Source: Paracoccaceae bacterium
GTDB taxonomy: Bacteria > Pseudomonadota > Alphaproteobacteria > Rhodobacterales > Rhodobacteraceae
Assembly: GCA_011389685.1 (NCBI GenBank)
Contig: JAABTV010000010.1
Span: 1-64,000 of the forward strand
Reading direction: 5' to 3'
DNA length: 64,000 nt
Below, piece after piece: positions 25,304 through 35,159 of this stretch (the first letter of the stretch is position 1; each line of letters begins with the position of its first letter). The position numbers were made by a program, and so were the translations under genes. The notes beneath the pieces are model-generated. The model did no database searches. It saw only the letters and a list, made by a program, of their open reading frames with translations, and was not told the DNA's origin.

Positions 25304-25873
25304 TTATCCTCCGCCTGTATTGGTGATCGCCCGCAGGCGTTTGAGGTATTCGCTGTCATCAGCGCCAGTCGGCGCATCCTCGGGCGCGTTGTCGGGGGCG
25401 AAGACGTCATGGTCGGGAATATCAGCCAGTTCCATCAGCTCCCCGCCGTGACGGTCGGCAAACTCACGCGCGGCTGCGCGGTCGGAGAAGGGCACGAATT
25501 CCTGTGCCCCCATGCCGCCGGTAATGGCGGCCCCCACGACATAGACGGCCGAGTCGGCGGCGATCCAGTTGTCCTTGCCGGGATCGTCCCAGCCGGGCGC
25601 CACGGCCATGTCGCTGACATAGATGGCGCGGATCGCGTGGCTTTGCTCGGGCATCCGGCGATAGGCCTCGGCATCGCGCACCTGGCTGAAGAACAGCGGA
25701 TTGGGCATTCCGTCGAGATGCACCTGTGCCTTGGGCCCGGGATGTTCGAGCAGGTCCATCTGACAGAAATGGCCCACCGCCTCGGCGGTCATGCTGGCGG
25801 GCGGCGGCGGGGCAGCCGCCTCTTCCTTGCAGGCGGCGAGGGCGAGAATGGCGAGAAAGAGAAAGCGTTTCAT
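25304..25873 (-). CDS. nosL: Copper chaperone lipoprotein NosL
   Basis: NosL is an outer-membrane copper chaperone for the nitrous oxide reductase CuZ site. The 189-residue protein has a lipoprotein signal with lipobox LALAAC, and FCQMDLLEHPGPKAQVHLDG, where the Cys-x-Met pair and nearby His are the known copper-binding type. Overlaps nosY by ATGA. The longer frame upstream is nosY in another reading frame. Confidence 0.93.
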   Translation of the reverse strand: MKRFLFLAILALAACKEEAAAPPPPASMTAEAVGHFCQMDLLEHPGPKAQVHLDGMPNPLFFSQVRDAEAYRRMPEQSHAIRAIYVSDMAVAPGWDDPGKDNWIAADSAVYVVGAAITGGMGAQEFVPFSDRAAAREFADRHGGELMELADIPDHDVFAPDNAPEDAPTGADDSEYLKRLRAITNTGGG

Positions 25874-26691
25874 GGTGTCACCCTGCGAAACGCCGCGACG
25901 GCCAGCGCCAGCGCGGCAAGGGGCCAGAGCGCGAGCGAGGTGAGCGCGGCCCAGGCCGGGATGGAGTTGGCCGCCCCCGAAAGTCCCGCAGCGGCGGCGG
26001 TCGCCCCGGACGCGGCAAGGTTGAAGAGGCGGAAGGCATCGGCCGGGTTGGCCAGCATCGCCCATGGGAAAACATCGGTGGTGAAGCGCCCGCCGTCATC
26101 GGCCACCAGCGCGGCAAGGAGCCCCAGATCGTAAAGCACGATCAGCCCGAGCCACAGCCCGATCGCCAGCCCCGCCGCCCCCGAGGGGCGCCGCGACAGC
26201 GCCGAAAGCGCATAGCCCGCGCCGAGGAATACCGCGCCCAGCACCATCGACGACCAGAACAGCCGCCACAGCGCGGGCAGCCCGGCAAGCGCGCGATCGT
26301 CTCCCATCCACGCCGCCAGCGCGGCGAGCCCGTAGCCTGCGGCCAGCGCAATGGCGAGCACCGCGACATGGGCAACAAGCTTGCCCAGAAGGATCTCGGT
26401 GCGCGACAGCGGGTAGGTGAGCAGGAGCGGCAGCGTGCCGCGCTCGACCTCGCCGGCCAATGCATCGAAACTCATCAGGAGCGCGACCAGCGGCACCAGA
26501 TACACGGCCAGCGAGGTGAGCGAGGCCACCACCACCGAGAGCCGGTCGGCGCCCAGCGCGCCGGTGGGGGCCGACCCCGCCGCCGAAAGCACCAGCGAGA
26601 AAAGCACCATCATCGCCACCGCGACCGCCACCCAGCGGTTGCGCAGGGCGATGCGAAACTCGGTCTGCGCCATGGAGATGATACGCATCAT
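25870..26691 (-). CDS. nosY: ABC transporter permease NosY
   Basis: NosY is the membrane part of the NosDFY transporter needed to build CuZ. The 273-residue protein has about six hydrophobic segments and the type ABC-2 signature FDALAGEVERGTLPLLLTYP with LSRTEILLGKLVAH. It overlaps nosF (ATGATG at 26688-26691) and nosL. Confidence 0.94.
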   Translation of the reverse strand: MMRIISMAQTEFRIALRNRWVAVAVAMMVLFSLVLSAAGSAPTGALGADRLSVVVASLTSLAVYLVPLVALLMSFDALAGEVERGTLPLLLTYPLSRTEILLGKLVAHVAVLAIALAAGYGLAALAAWMGDDRALAGLPALWRLFWSSMVLGAVFLGAGYALSALSRRPSGAAGLAIGLWLGLIVLYDLGLLAALVADDGGRFTTDVFPWAMLANPADAFRLFNLAASGATAAAAGLSGAANSIPAWAALTSLALWPLAALALAVAAFRRVTP

Positions 26692-27587
26692 TGCCCGGCC
26701 CTCCGGCTGAAATGGCTGTAGATGTCTTCGAGGCTGGGCGGCTGGATGTCGATATCGGCGATGCGTTCGGACAGGCCGGCAATCCGGCCCAGCACGGCGA
26801 GTTTCTCGTCCTGCGCACAGGACAGGACCACCTGTTCGCCCTCTTGCTCCGATCCCGGCAGCGCCATGAGCAGGGTCGTGGTCGAACAGGGAATATCCGA
26901 CGGCGTCACGGCGATGCGCACCGGCAGGTCGGCGCGGCGGCGCAGGTCGCCCAGCGCGCCCTCGGCCACCATCGCGCCGCCGGAAAGGATCACCATCCGG
27001 TCGGTGCGCGCCTCGACCTCGGTCAGGGCGTGGCTGGACAAGAGGATCGCGGTGCCCTCGGCGGCCAGCCCGTCGAGAATGGCGTAGAAGTCGCGCCGTG
27101 AAACGGGATCAAGCCCCGATGTCGGCTCGTCCAGCACCATCAGGCGCGGGGTGCCGATCAGCGCCTGTGCGAGGCCAACGCGCTGGCGCATGCCCTTGGA
27201 ATAGGTGCCGATGCGGCGGTTCGCTGCATCGCCAAGCCCCACCCGGTCGAGCAGTGCCCGCGCGCCCGAGGCGGGCAGACCGCGCAGGCGCAGGTAATGG
27301 GCGATCTGTTCGCGCCCGCTCAACGCCGGGTGAAAGGCCACGTTCTCGGGCAGGTAGGCCACGCCGTCGCGCGCGCGGGTCGATCCGGGCGCGGCGCCCA
27401 GCACCTCGACCGTGCCTTCGTCATGCGCAATGAGGCCGAGCACGATCTTCATCAGCGTGGATTTCCCGGCCCCGTTATGGCCCAGCAGCGCCACGCGCTC
27501 ACCCGCCGCGACCGAGAGCGACACGTCGCAAAGCGCGTTGAGGCCATCGAAGCGTTTAGTGAGATGCGAGAGGGTCAGCATCGTCAT
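26688..27587 (-). CDS. nosF: ABC transporter ATP-binding protein NosF
   Basis: NosF is the ATPase of NosDFY. The 299-residue protein contains Walker A LLGHNGAGKSTLMK, signature-type TYSKGMRQRVGLAQAL, Walker B LMVLDEPTSGLDP and the H-loop LLSSHALTEVE. The C-terminal ~90 residues form an accessory domain. The start MTMLTLSH is chosen over a much longer frame that lies inside nosD; even so its 5' end overlaps the 3' end of nosD by 32 bases. Confidence 0.95.
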   Translation of the reverse strand: MTMLTLSHLTKRFDGLNALCDVSLSVAAGERVALLGHNGAGKSTLMKIVLGLIAHDEGTVEVLGAAPGSTRARDGVAYLPENVAFHPALSGREQIAHYLRLRGLPASGARALLDRVGLGDAANRRIGTYSKGMRQRVGLAQALIGTPRLMVLDEPTSGLDPVSRRDFYAILDGLAAEGTAILLSSHALTEVEARTDRMVILSGGAMVAEGALGDLRRRADLPVRIAVTPSDIPCSTTTLLMALPGSEQEGEQVVLSCAQDEKLAVLGRIAGLSERIADIDIQPPSLEDIYSHFSRRAGQ

Positions 27588-28887
27588 GTCGTCCTGTCCT
27601 GGCGGCGCGAATGGCCGCCGTTTCGTCGTCGAGATATTCCGGCGGAACCGCAATCCGCACCGGTTCGGTGAGTGGTGCGCTGTCGACCACGCCGCCCGGC
27701 AGGGTGGCCGGGAAGGCCGCCTGCGACCAGCGCACAAGCTGCACCGCGGGCGAGCCCAGCAAGAGCTTGGCCGAGGGTTGCGACCACAGGATGTGATCCA
27801 TCAGGTCGTTGGGCCGGAACGCGCTGTCGGCGAGCCCGTCGCCATCAAGGTCGAAGGCCGGGTGGTCGGACCAGAAATTGCCGCGCCCGCCAAGGCTCCA
27901 TTCGACATCGGTGGTGCCGACATATTTGACCTGCGTGCGGTTGCCGATGAAGGCGTTGCCGGTGATGCCGTTGCGTTCGGACCCGGCGGTGAAATGGATG
28001 CCGATCTCGCAGCCCTCGAAGCGGTTATGCGCGATCAGGTTCTTGTGCGCGTTGTAGATGAAGGTGCATTTCTCATGCGTGCCGCCCCGGATCAGGTTGC
28101 CGGTGATATCGGCACTGTTGGCATAGTTGAGCATGAGCCCATGGGTGCGGTCGCCCAGCGACAGGTTGTCCTGTATCACCGCGCGGTCGGAAAACATGAC
28201 CGCATAGCCCAGCGTGTTGCCGATACTGATATTGCCGCGCACCTCGGAATCGTTGGTGTGCATGAAATGCACGGCAAAGCGCAGATCGCGGAAGACGTTT
28301 CCGGCAAAGAGGTTGCGGCGCGAGACGTTGGTGAAAATGCCGTCGCGGCCAAGGCGGATATCGTTGCCGATCACCTGCGCGCCCGGCGCGTTCCAGACAT
28401 AGATACCGTTGCCACGGTCGTTCATGCGGTGATCGCTGCGCCCCAGGATGGTATTGCCGCGCACGATGCTGTCATTCGCGCCGTGGATGTCGACGCCGTA
28501 GAGATTGCCCAGGATGCGGTTGTCCTCGACCACGGCACGCCGGGCCGTCTTGGTCAGTTGCACGCCCGAGTCGATCTCCTCGTGGTCGTCGCCCGAGCCG
28601 ATGATTTCCAGCCCGCGAATGGTGATGTCTTCGCCGGTCACGGTGATGACCGACCCCGCGCCGCCGCCGTCGATCACGGCCGCGCCGCGCCCGTCAAGGG
28701 TGATGGGCTGCGAGAGGGTCACCGGGCCAGGGTAGCGGCCCGGTGACAGGATCAGCACATCGCCGGGGTCGGCCCCGGCGATGGCAGCTTGCAGGGCACC
28801 GTCGCCCGGCCGCACCTGCACCTCCGCCGCCCACGCAAGTGGTGCTGCGAGGATGCACAGGAGGGCAAGGGCAAGACGGTGCAGCAT
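27556..28887 (-). CDS. nosD: Periplasmic copper-site assembly protein NosD
   Basis: NosD is a periplasmic parallel beta-helix protein that partners NosFY in CuZ maturation. The 443-residue protein has a signal peptide (LALALLCILAAPLAWA) and many repeating turns of the carbohydrate-binding/CASH type, such as VVEDNRILGNLYGVDIHGAN and NGITGNAFIGNRTQVKYVGT. A conserved end block is SDHPAFDLDGDGLADSAFRP. It starts three bases after nosZ. Confidence 0.95.
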   Translation of the reverse strand: MLHRLALALLCILAAPLAWAAEVQVRPGDGALQAAIAGADPGDVLILSPGRYPGPVTLSQPITLDGRGAAVIDGGGAGSVITVTGEDITIRGLEIIGSGDDHEEIDSGVQLTKTARRAVVEDNRILGNLYGVDIHGANDSIVRGNTILGRSDHRMNDRGNGIYVWNAPGAQVIGNDIRLGRDGIFTNVSRRNLFAGNVFRDLRFAVHFMHTNDSEVRGNISIGNTLGYAVMFSDRAVIQDNLSLGDRTHGLMLNYANSADITGNLIRGGTHEKCTFIYNAHKNLIAHNRFEGCEIGIHFTAGSERNGITGNAFIGNRTQVKYVGTTDVEWSLGGRGNFWSDHPAFDLDGDGLADSAFRPNDLMDHILWSQPSAKLLLGSPAVQLVRWSQAAFPATLPGGVVDSAPLTEPVRIAVPPEYLDDETAAIRAARTGRHDDADPLASH

Positions 28888-28890
28888 GGC

Positions 28891-30849
28891 TCAGGCCGCC
28901 TTGGGCTTGACCAGCATGCGGCCGCGCATTTCCATGTGCAGCGCATGGCAGAACCACTGGCAGTAATACCAGTAGACCCCCGGCTTGGCCGCGATGAAGG
29001 TCACCGATGCCGTTTGCTGCGCCGAGATTTCCATCGCCACGCCATGGTTGTTGAGCGTGAAACCGTGGCTGAGATCGTCGATGTCATCAAGGTTGGTGAT
29101 GATCACCGTCACCTCGTCGCCTTGCGTCACCTCGAACTTCTCGAGGCTGAACATCGGAGCCTGGCTCGACATGTAGACCCGCACCTTGTTGCCGTCGCGG
29201 ATCACCGTGTCCATGTAGTCGTCGATATCGACGCCGTCGGCCTCGGCCTGGGCGCGCGTCTCGGCCCACGATGGATCGTTGCGATCCCAGACATCGACCG
29301 GATTCACGATATCGCGCCGCACAAGGATCACGTCATGCGGTTCGGCGAAGGTCGGGCCGTCATGCACGACCTTCATGTCATCGGTCGAGATGTCGATGAT
29401 CTGCTCGTTCTCGGGCTTGAGCGGGCCGACATTGAGGAACCGGTCCTTGGAGAACTTGTTGAGCGACACCAGCCACTTGCCGTCGGCCTCCTTGGTTTCG
29501 CCCATGGTGGTGTGGTTGTGGCCGGGCTGGTAATGCACGTCGACCTTGGAAACGATCGGATCGACATTGTCACCGGCATAGGCCTGAACCGCCTTGGCGA
29601 TGTCCCATTTCACCATCTGGCTGTCGAGGAACAGCGTGGTATAGGCGAACCCCTTGCCGTCAAAGGCGGTGTGAAGCGGGCCGAGGCCCAGTTCGGGTTC
29701 GGCCACGATGGCCGAGCGCGGGTCGGCGTCTTCCTCGAACAGCGCGTCGAGCTTGCGCACGTCGATCACCGAGCAGGTCGGCGACAGCTTGCCGTTGACC
29801 ACCACATGCACCCCGTCGGGCGCGGTATTGATGCCGTGCGGGCTGTTGGGGATTGGGATGTAGCGGGTATATTTCTTGTTCTGTCCCTTGCGCCCGTCGA
29901 TCACCGGCACACCACCCAGAACCTGCACATCACCGTTGGCGACGCCCTTCTCGATCTCGGCGAGGTTGAAGACCACGACATGGTCCATCTCGTTCTCCGT
30001 CATCTCGGCCAGGTTCACGCCCATTTCCGAGTTGTAGGAGGTCGAGAAGGCGTATTTGCCCTGGTAGTCGCAATCGGTGTTGTCGAGGTTGCCCGACACG
30101 ATCACCTGCCAGCTCACCTTCATGGTATCGCCGTCCAGCGCGGTGAAGAAGTTGACGTATTTATCGGGCTCGTCCAGCACCGTGCCGTCATTGACCATGG
30201 GGGTCTCGTCCTCGCCATTGGCAAAGACATAGCCGGTGCGCGGGAACTTCTGCGGGCGCAAGCCGTGGATCGCCTTGGCATTGGGGATCTCGGTGATCTT
30301 GTCGCATTTCATCACGTCGCAACGCACCCGCGCCACGCGCGTGTTGGCCTTGTCGTTCATGAAGAGAAAGCGCCCGTCATAGGTGCCGTCGGTGAACGAC
30401 ATGTGCGGGTGGTGCAAATCGCCGTTGTCATGCACGCGCTTGCCGTTGGCAGCCAGGAACGCCTTGGTTTCCGGCAGCATGCCTTCCTCGAAGATCTTGA
30501 GGCTTTCGTTGGTCTGGCCCCAGCCGGTGGCCGAGCAGCGGTTGAACACCGGCACCCGCATCAATTCGCGCATCGACGGGAAGCCGAGGATGCGCAGTTC
30601 GCCGGTCTGGCCCGAGGACCAGAAACCATAGTATTCGTCCAACTCGCCCGGGGCGAGGTGGAGCGGATCGCTCGCGGCCTGGGCCGCGCCGGTGCCGGCC
30701 GCCGTGGCCACGCCCGCGGCGCCGCCCAGCATGGCAAGCCGCGCACCGCCAGCGCCGCCCATCAGGGCCGCACCGCCCGCCGTGGCGCCCAGAAGGCCCC
30801 GACGGCTGATGCCGGTTTTCTCGCCGGATGTCTTGGTTGAGTCAGTCAT
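28891..30849 (-). CDS. nosZ: Nitrous oxide reductase NosZ (clade I type)
   Basis: NosZ reduces N2O to N2 in the periplasm. The 652-residue precursor has a Tat signal ([20 protein letters not shown]), the hallmark of clade I. The beta-propeller holds CuZ ligands such as [12 protein letters not shown] and [11 protein letters not shown]. The C-terminal cupredoxin domain has the CuA motif [12 protein letters not shown] (Cys-x3-Cys, His, Met). The start follows AAAGGATAAGTCA, four bases after the nosR stop. It depends on NosR, NosDFYL and NosX, all encoded alongside. Confidence 0.98.
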   Translation of the reverse strand: MTDSTKTSGEKTGISRRGLLGATAGGAALMGGAGGARLAMLGGAAGVATAAGTGAAQAASDPLHLAPGELDEYYGFWSSGQTGELRILGFPSMRELMRVPVFNRCSATGWGQTNESLKIFEEGMLPETKAFLAANGKRVHDNGDLHHPHMSFTDGTYDGRFLFMNDKANTRVARVRCDVMKCDKITEIPNAKAIHGLRPQKFPRTGYVFANGEDETPMVNDGTVLDEPDKYVNFFTALDGDTMKVSWQVIVSGNLDNTDCDYQGKYAFSTSYNSEMGVNLAEMTENEMDHVVVFNLAEIEKGVANGDVQVLGGVPVIDGRKGQNKKYTRYIPIPNSPHGINTAPDGVHVVVNGKLSPTCSVIDVRKLDALFEEDADPRSAIVAEPELGLGPLHTAFDGKGFAYTTLFLDSQMVKWDIAKAVQAYAGDNVDPIVSKVDVHYQPGHNHTTMGETKEADGKWLVSLNKFSKDRFLNVGPLKPENEQIIDISTDDMKVVHDGPTFAEPHDVILVRRDIVNPVDVWDRNDPSWAETRAQAEADGVDIDDYMDTVIRDGNKVRVYMSSQAPMFSLEKFEVTQGDEVTVIITNLDDIDDLSHGFTLNNHGVAMEISAQQTASVTFIAAKPGVYWYYCQWFCHALHMEMRGRMLVKPKAA

Positions 30850-30853
30850 TGAC

Positions 30854-33040
30854 TTATCCTTTCGCTTGGTTGGGATGGTTGGTGAGAGCCCGGTCGAGCG
30901 CAGCCGCACCGCCCGAAGCGGACTGCCGCCGCTTGAGCTTCTTGATGACGACCGGGCATTTGGTTTCGGACTGGTAAAGCACCTGGCAATGCATGCAGTT
31001 CAGGCACTCGTTGGGGTTGATCTCACCGGTGGGGTGGATCGCCTGCACGAAACATTCATGCGCGCAGGTCTGGCACGGATTGCCGCATTCCTTGTAGCGC
31101 TTGAGCCAGTCAAAGGTGCGCAGCCGCGCCGGGATCGCCAGCGCCGCGCCCAGCGGGCAGAGATAGCGGCAATAGAACCGCTCGACGAACAGCCCCGCAA
31201 TCAGCAGCGCCGCCGCATAGGCCACGAACGGCCATGCGCGCACGAACTTGAGCACGATCGCGGTCTTGAACGGTTCGACCTCGGCCAGCGCCTCAGCCTG
31301 TTCGATCGAGGCCAGCGAGACGCCGAAAAGGCCAAGGAAGATCATGTATTTCAGCGGCCAGAGCCGCTCATGCAGCCCCCAGGGCAGGGTCCATTGCGGC
31401 ACCCGGAGGCGGCGCGCGATCTGGTTGGTCAACTCCTGCAACGCGCCGAACGGGCAGAGCCAGCCGCAATAGGCCCCCCGCCCCCAGAAGATCAGCGCCG
31501 CCGCGACCGAGAACCACAGGATGAAGGTCAGCGGGTCGAGCAGGAACGCCTGCCAGCTGAAATCGCCGGTCAGCGCACCGAACAGCGCCATCAGGTTGAC
31601 CACCGAAAGCTGCGCATTGGCATACCAGCCAAGGAAGACCAGCGTCACGGTCAGGAAGGACATGCGGAACCAGTAGGTGACGCGCTCCGAGCGGGTCAGG
31701 AAACCCTGGAAGAAGAACGCCGCCGTCAATACCGTCAGCATCACCGCGAGGATGACAACCTCGGGGAGCTTGTCGTTCCAGATGCGTTTCCAGAGGGCGG
31801 TTTGCGCGGCCTGCTCCTCCTGATCGGCCATCGCCTGTGCGGCGCCCGACGCGCCCGACGCGCCATCCGGGCGGGGCAGTTCGCGCAGGTATTTTCCGGG
31901 CAGGTTGTAGCCCAGTTCAAACGTGGTGAAGACCCGCTCGATCGCGGCCACGTCGCGCTGCACCAGAAGTTGCAGGCGGAACGGTTTGGCCGGATCGAAG
32001 CCGGTATCGGCGGGGATCTTGAACAGGTCGGTCTCGCTGAAGCGTGGCGCGCCTTCGGCGGCGATGTCGCCCAGCCGGCGGTGCATCCGGTCGCGGAACC
32101 GCACCGAGATGTCATCCTGGATGAGCACGATCCGGTCGAAGATGCCGCCGCGCACATAGCCCGAGCCCTTGAACGAATAGAGCCCGCGCCCGGCCACCAT
32201 GATCGCGTGGTCGCCCTCGTCGAGCCAGTCGGCGAGGTTGGCATGTTCCGCCTCGCCCAGAAGCGCGCGACCGACCGGCGGGGCCGAGACCAGCGCCAGC
32301 TGCATCTCGATGAACTGGGTCTCGGGCGGGGCGTCGATCGGGCGCTCGGCGGCGCGCGGGTCTTCGACCTGCTCGAAGGCGGCATTGACCTGCCCGACGT
32401 CGAGCGAGAGCCGCCGCAAGGTGCCATCGCCTTCGAGCGTCATCCAGTCGGATGCGGCCTCGGCCTCGGGGTCGATCTCGTAGCGCGGGCCGGTCGGCGC
32501 GGCGGGCGGCGCAAGCCCGCCCAACCCCAGCGCGCGCGCCACCTTGAGCCCGGCGCGCACGATGGAATCGTCGATCACCATGATCGTGACGGTCGCCCCG
32601 GCGATGATGTTGAGGTCATGGCTGGTGCCGCCGGATTCGGCCTCGGCCACGAGGTCGAGCCCCACGTAATCCGAGGCCAGCGCCTTGATCTTGCTGTCGG
32701 GAATGCCGATCAGGATGATCGGTTCGGAATGCTTGACCAGTTGCACGCCGGACACCCGCGCGTCGGCATCGACGGCCACCATGGTGTGGATCGGCTTGCC
32801 CGAATAGCCGGTCGTGCCGACGAAATCCGACGCGATGAAGGCCCAGCCGATGGGCTCTCCATCCCTGAGCACCGGCGCGACGGGCAGATCCTCGCGCATC
32901 GCACCATAGGCATCGGCACCTTCGACCAGCGTCGAGGCGGGCATTTCGTCGAGGAAACGGGAAAGATGGGGCTGTTGCGCCTGAAGAGCGACGGGCAACA
33001 GCAGCAACAAGACCAGAAGAGGGGGCAGGAAACGGCGCAT
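30854..33040 (-). CDS. nosR: NosR, flavo-iron-sulfur membrane regulator/electron donor
   Basis: NosR passes quinol electrons to NosZ and is needed for nos expression. The 728-residue protein has a signal peptide, a periplasmic FMN-binding domain with the flavin Thr motif [11 protein letters not shown] (residue ~155), about five membrane helices with [18 protein letters not shown], and C-terminal 4Fe-4S motifs [12 protein letters not shown] and [13 protein letters not shown]. The C-terminal tail is basic. Start at 33040 overlaps the stop of the upstream small gene (TGATG). Confidence 0.96.
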   Translation of the reverse strand: MRRFLPPLLVLLLLLPVALQAQQPHLSRFLDEMPASTLVEGADAYGAMREDLPVAPVLRDGEPIGWAFIASDFVGTTGYSGKPIHTMVAVDADARVSGVQLVKHSEPIILIGIPDSKIKALASDYVGLDLVAEAESGGTSHDLNIIAGATVTIMVIDDSIVRAGLKVARALGLGGLAPPAAPTGPRYEIDPEAEAASDWMTLEGDGTLRRLSLDVGQVNAAFEQVEDPRAAERPIDAPPETQFIEMQLALVSAPPVGRALLGEAEHANLADWLDEGDHAIMVAGRGLYSFKGSGYVRGGIFDRIVLIQDDISVRFRDRMHRRLGDIAAEGAPRFSETDLFKIPADTGFDPAKPFRLQLLVQRDVAAIERVFTTFELGYNLPGKYLRELPRPDGASGASGAAQAMADQEEQAAQTALWKRIWNDKLPEVVILAVMLTVLTAAFFFQGFLTRSERVTYWFRMSFLTVTLVFLGWYANAQLSVVNLMALFGALTGDFSWQAFLLDPLTFILWFSVAAALIFWGRGAYCGWLCPFGALQELTNQIARRLRVPQWTLPWGLHERLWPLKYMIFLGLFGVSLASIEQAEALAEVEPFKTAIVLKFVRAWPFVAYAAALLIAGLFVERFYCRYLCPLGAALAIPARLRTFDWLKRYKECGNPCQTCAHECFVQAIHPTGEINPNECLNCMHCQVLYQSETKCPVVIKKLKRRQSASGGAAALDRALTNHPNQAKG

Positions 33041-33408
33041 CAGATCAGGTCTTCTTTCTTGTTCGGGGGGCCGCGCGGGGCCGGGAAAAGCGGCGTTTGT
33101 TCCGGCAATTCGAATCCGGCGACCGTCACCGAAGCGGTAAGATCGCGGGCCAGCATGTCGGGCCGGCACCAAGGGCCACCCGGCAAGAGCGCAGGAACCA
33201 CGCCGCAGGCGGCGCAGCAGGACTCGCATTCGGACAGGGGATCATCGGAGAGCGGGTTGCCCTCGGCGTCGACGCGGATCGTCTCGACCCCACTCGCGCC
33301 ACAGATCACCATGTCGAACCCCGCCGCCTGGCCAGGCACCGGCAAGAGCCCGGTCATCAGACCGGGCAAAAGGGCCAGAACCAGCAGGAGTCGGACGAGC
33401 GTTTTCAT
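33040..33408 (-). CDS. Small secreted Cys-rich protein leading the nos operon (DUF2946-like)
   Basis: The 122-residue product has a signal peptide (LVRLLLVLALLPGLMTGLLP) and a short mature part with MVICGASG, then SECESCCAACGV, then GGPWCRP. The cysteine cluster suggests metal binding; the layout resembles DUF2946-type periplasmic proteins, which are often copper-linked. A role in copper supply to NosZ fits the context but is inference. The start MKTLVRLL has GAAGGTCCC before it; longer starts (33438, 33522) would run through the regulatory box and repeats. Confidence 0.65.
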   Translation of the reverse strand: MKTLVRLLLVLALLPGLMTGLLPVPGQAAGFDMVICGASGVETIRVDAEGNPLSDDPLSECESCCAACGVVPALLPGGPWCRPDMLARDLTASVTVAGFELPEQTPLFPAPRGPPNKKEDLI

Positions 33409-33442
33409 GGGACCTTCATGTTCGATTTCGGCGGCCATCTTC

Positions 33443-33456
33443 TTGACTATAGTCAA
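33443..33456. promoter_or_regulatory. FNR/NnrR-type box upstream of the nos operon
   Basis: TTGACTATAGTCAA is a perfect 14-bp palindrome of the FNR/Dnr/NnrR class (TTGAT-N4-ATCAA consensus). Its centre is 41-42 bases before the start codon of the first nos-operon gene. If it acted at the usual -41.5 position, transcription would start at about the ATG itself, so either the mRNA is nearly leaderless or the site works from another position. Confidence 0.75.
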
Positions 33457-33460
33457 CGGT

Positions 33461-33508
33461 TTGACGAAAATTTCCACCCTTGACAGGAATTTCCACCCTT
33501 GACAGGAA
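33461..33508. repeat. 19-bp tandem repeat with TTGAC half-sites
   Basis: Two identical units TTTCCACCCTTGACAGGAA occupy 33471-33489 and 33490-33508, and a degenerate related unit precedes them. TTGAC occurs at 33461, 33480 and 33499, and again at 33443 in the palindromic box, a spacing of 18, 19 and 19 bases on one strand. Confidence 0.85.
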
Positions 33509-33554
33509 AAAGAACCCGGCACGCGAAGCGAAGGATCCGAGTCTTTGCGCCATT

Positions 33555-35159
33555 TCAGTGGGATGTGCCCTCGGCGAAGGTGATCTTGTTCCAGACGTTG
33601 TATTTGCCCGACGGCTTTTTCATCGGCAGGCGCATGACCTCTTCGAGGGAATCAGCGTCATAGACGATCACTGCCCCGTCATCCTCCCAGATCGAGACGA
33701 GCGCATGGCGCCCGTCGCGGGTGAACTCGGTATGGGCCACGGTCTTGCCCGGCGCGGGGCGCAGGGTCTTGACGATCTCCAGCGTCCGCTTGTCGATCAC
33801 GTGCATCACATCGCGATTGGGGCCAAAGAACACGTCGGCCCAGGCATAGCGGCTGTTGGCATGGGAGCGCATGAAGAAGCCCGGTCCCTCGGTCTCGATC
33901 CGTTTGACCGTCTGCCAGGTTTCCATGTCGATGACGGAAATCATCCCCTCCTTGAGATGCGGGGTGGCCATGACCCGCGTGCCGTTCCACTCCCAGGTGA
34001 TGCCCGAACCCAGATGCGGCATGCCGGGCAGGTCGATCTCGGCCACTTCCTGCCCGATCACGAGGTCGAGCACGCGGGCCTTTTCGGTTTCCCGCGAGGC
34101 GCCGATCAGGTGTTCGTAATCGAGGTCGAAAAAGAAATCGTCGAGGATATGTTCGACCTTGATCTTGCGGACCGGGAACCTGCGCCTGATGTCGGGCGGG
34201 CCTTCGACGCGGGTGTCATGCACCCAGCCGCGATGCGGCGGGTTGCCGGAGGTGGAGATTTCCCAGACCTCGGGAATGTCCTTCAGCGCCAGCACGAAAC
34301 TCTCGCGCGGCGGGGCCTGGTAGACGGCGGAAACCCGGCTCGGCGTGTCGTCGCGGCCCTTGACCTCGATCACCTTCTCGGGGCGCAGCGTCGCGGCATC
34401 GAGGATGGTCAGCGTCATCGGCAGGTAATTGGCCACGGCGAGCCATTTGCCATCCACGCTGATCGCGATGTTGCGCGCGTTGAGCCCGGCGCGGATGCGT
34501 CCCATTTCGGTCAGGCCCCAGAGGTCGTATTTCTGCACCCAGCCATCGCGCGAGACGATATAGACGAGCCGCCCGTCGGGGCTGAATTTCGGGCCGCCAT
34601 GCACGGCGAAGGGGGTTTCGAACCGGGCCAGCCGCGCGAATGTGTCGCCGTCGAGCACCGAGACGTGACTGTCGGCGATCTCGACCGCGAGGGTCACGTT
34701 CATCGGGTCGGCGTCGAAGACCGGGGTTTCGGCGGGGGTGTAATCGTCGCGGAACGTGCGGGTTTCGAGGATCTCGGCCATGCCCCAGTCCGGGGATTGC
34801 GCGAGCGGCTGCGAGAGATAGGCGGCGATGTCGGTGATCTCGCTGTCGCTCAGCGTGTCGGCAAAGCCCGGCATCTGCGTCGCCGCGCGCCCGTCGCGGA
34901 TCACCGTATCGAGTTTCGGGCCATACATCCGGCGCAGCGTTTGCGGGATCAGCGCCGGGCCGGTGCCGCCGAGGCGGGTTTCCATGTGGCATTCGGCGCA
35001 ATGCGCGTCATAGAGCGCGCGGCCATGGGCGGGATCGCCTTCAGCCCATGCGGTGAGGGGCGCCATCGCCAGCGCGGTGATGAGCATTGCGCCGGCGAAT
35101 GAATATTTTTGGCAAGATGAAGCGGCGGGGCGGTCAGAAGAATTGATGCTTGGGATCAT
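33555..35159 (-). CDS. nirN: NirN, c-type cytochrome and d1 propeller protein
   Basis: NirN is a periplasmic enzyme that completes heme d1 (dihydro-d1 oxidation) and hands it to nitrite reductase. The 534-residue protein has a signal region, one c-heme motif (CAECH) with a Met ligand context ([11 protein letters not shown]), and an eight-bladed d1-type propeller ending [17 protein letters not shown]. It is not NirS: the NirS end and active-site loops are absent. The Met at 35159 has a ribosome site (GAGG) and overlaps nirJ by 26 bases; the alternative Met at 35087 starts directly at the hydrophobic signal segment, because the sequence between is an interspersed repeat. Confidence 0.85.
   Translation of the reverse strand: MIPSINSSDRPAASSCQKYSFAGAMLITALAMAPLTAWAEGDPAHGRALYDAHCAECHMETRLGGTGPALIPQTLRRMYGPKLDTVIRDGRAATQMPGFADTLSDSEITDIAAYLSQPLAQSPDWGMAEILETRTFRDDYTPAETPVFDADPMNVTLAVEIADSHVSVLDGDTFARLARFETPFAVHGGPKFSPDGRLVYIVSRDGWVQKYDLWGLTEMGRIRAGLNARNIAISVDGKWLAVANYLPMTLTILDAATLRPEKVIEVKGRDDTPSRVSAVYQAPPRESFVLALKDIPEVWEISTSGNPPHRGWVHDTRVEGPPDIRRRFPVRKIKVEHILDDFFFDLDYEHLIGASRETEKARVLDLVIGQEVAEIDLPGMPHLGSGITWEWNGTRVMATPHLKEGMISVIDMETWQTVKRIETEGPGFFMRSHANSRYAWADVFFGPNRDVMHVIDKRTLEIVKTLRPAPGKTVAHTEFTRDGRHALVSIWEDDGAVIVYDADSLEEVMRLPMKKPSGKYNVWNKITFAEGTSH
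35101..35122 (+). repeat. Interspersed 22-bp element, copy 1
   Basis: This copy contains TTTTTGGCAAGATGAAG and matches the copy at 61325-61348 (TATTTGGGGCAAGATGAAG). From memory, such short elements, often preceded by CCTCCGGCGGGAG, recur after stop codons in roseobacter genomes. Here it lies 11 bases past the nirJ stop and inside the extended NirN frame. Confidence 0.65.

Noticed and set aside
28789-30840. Long plus-strand open frame (683 codons) through nosZ
   Set aside because: It is the antisense shadow of nosZ, a GC-rich artefact; nosZ on the minus strand has all family motifs.
30692-33502. Very long plus-strand open frame (936 codons) through nosR
   Set aside because: Antisense of nosR with no family features and Arg/Ala/Gly-rich low-complexity sequence.
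33555-35159. Considered as nitrite reductase NirS
   Set aside because: The C-terminal GKYNVWNK...GTSH, the position after nirJ, and the lack of NirS active-site segments fit NirN better.
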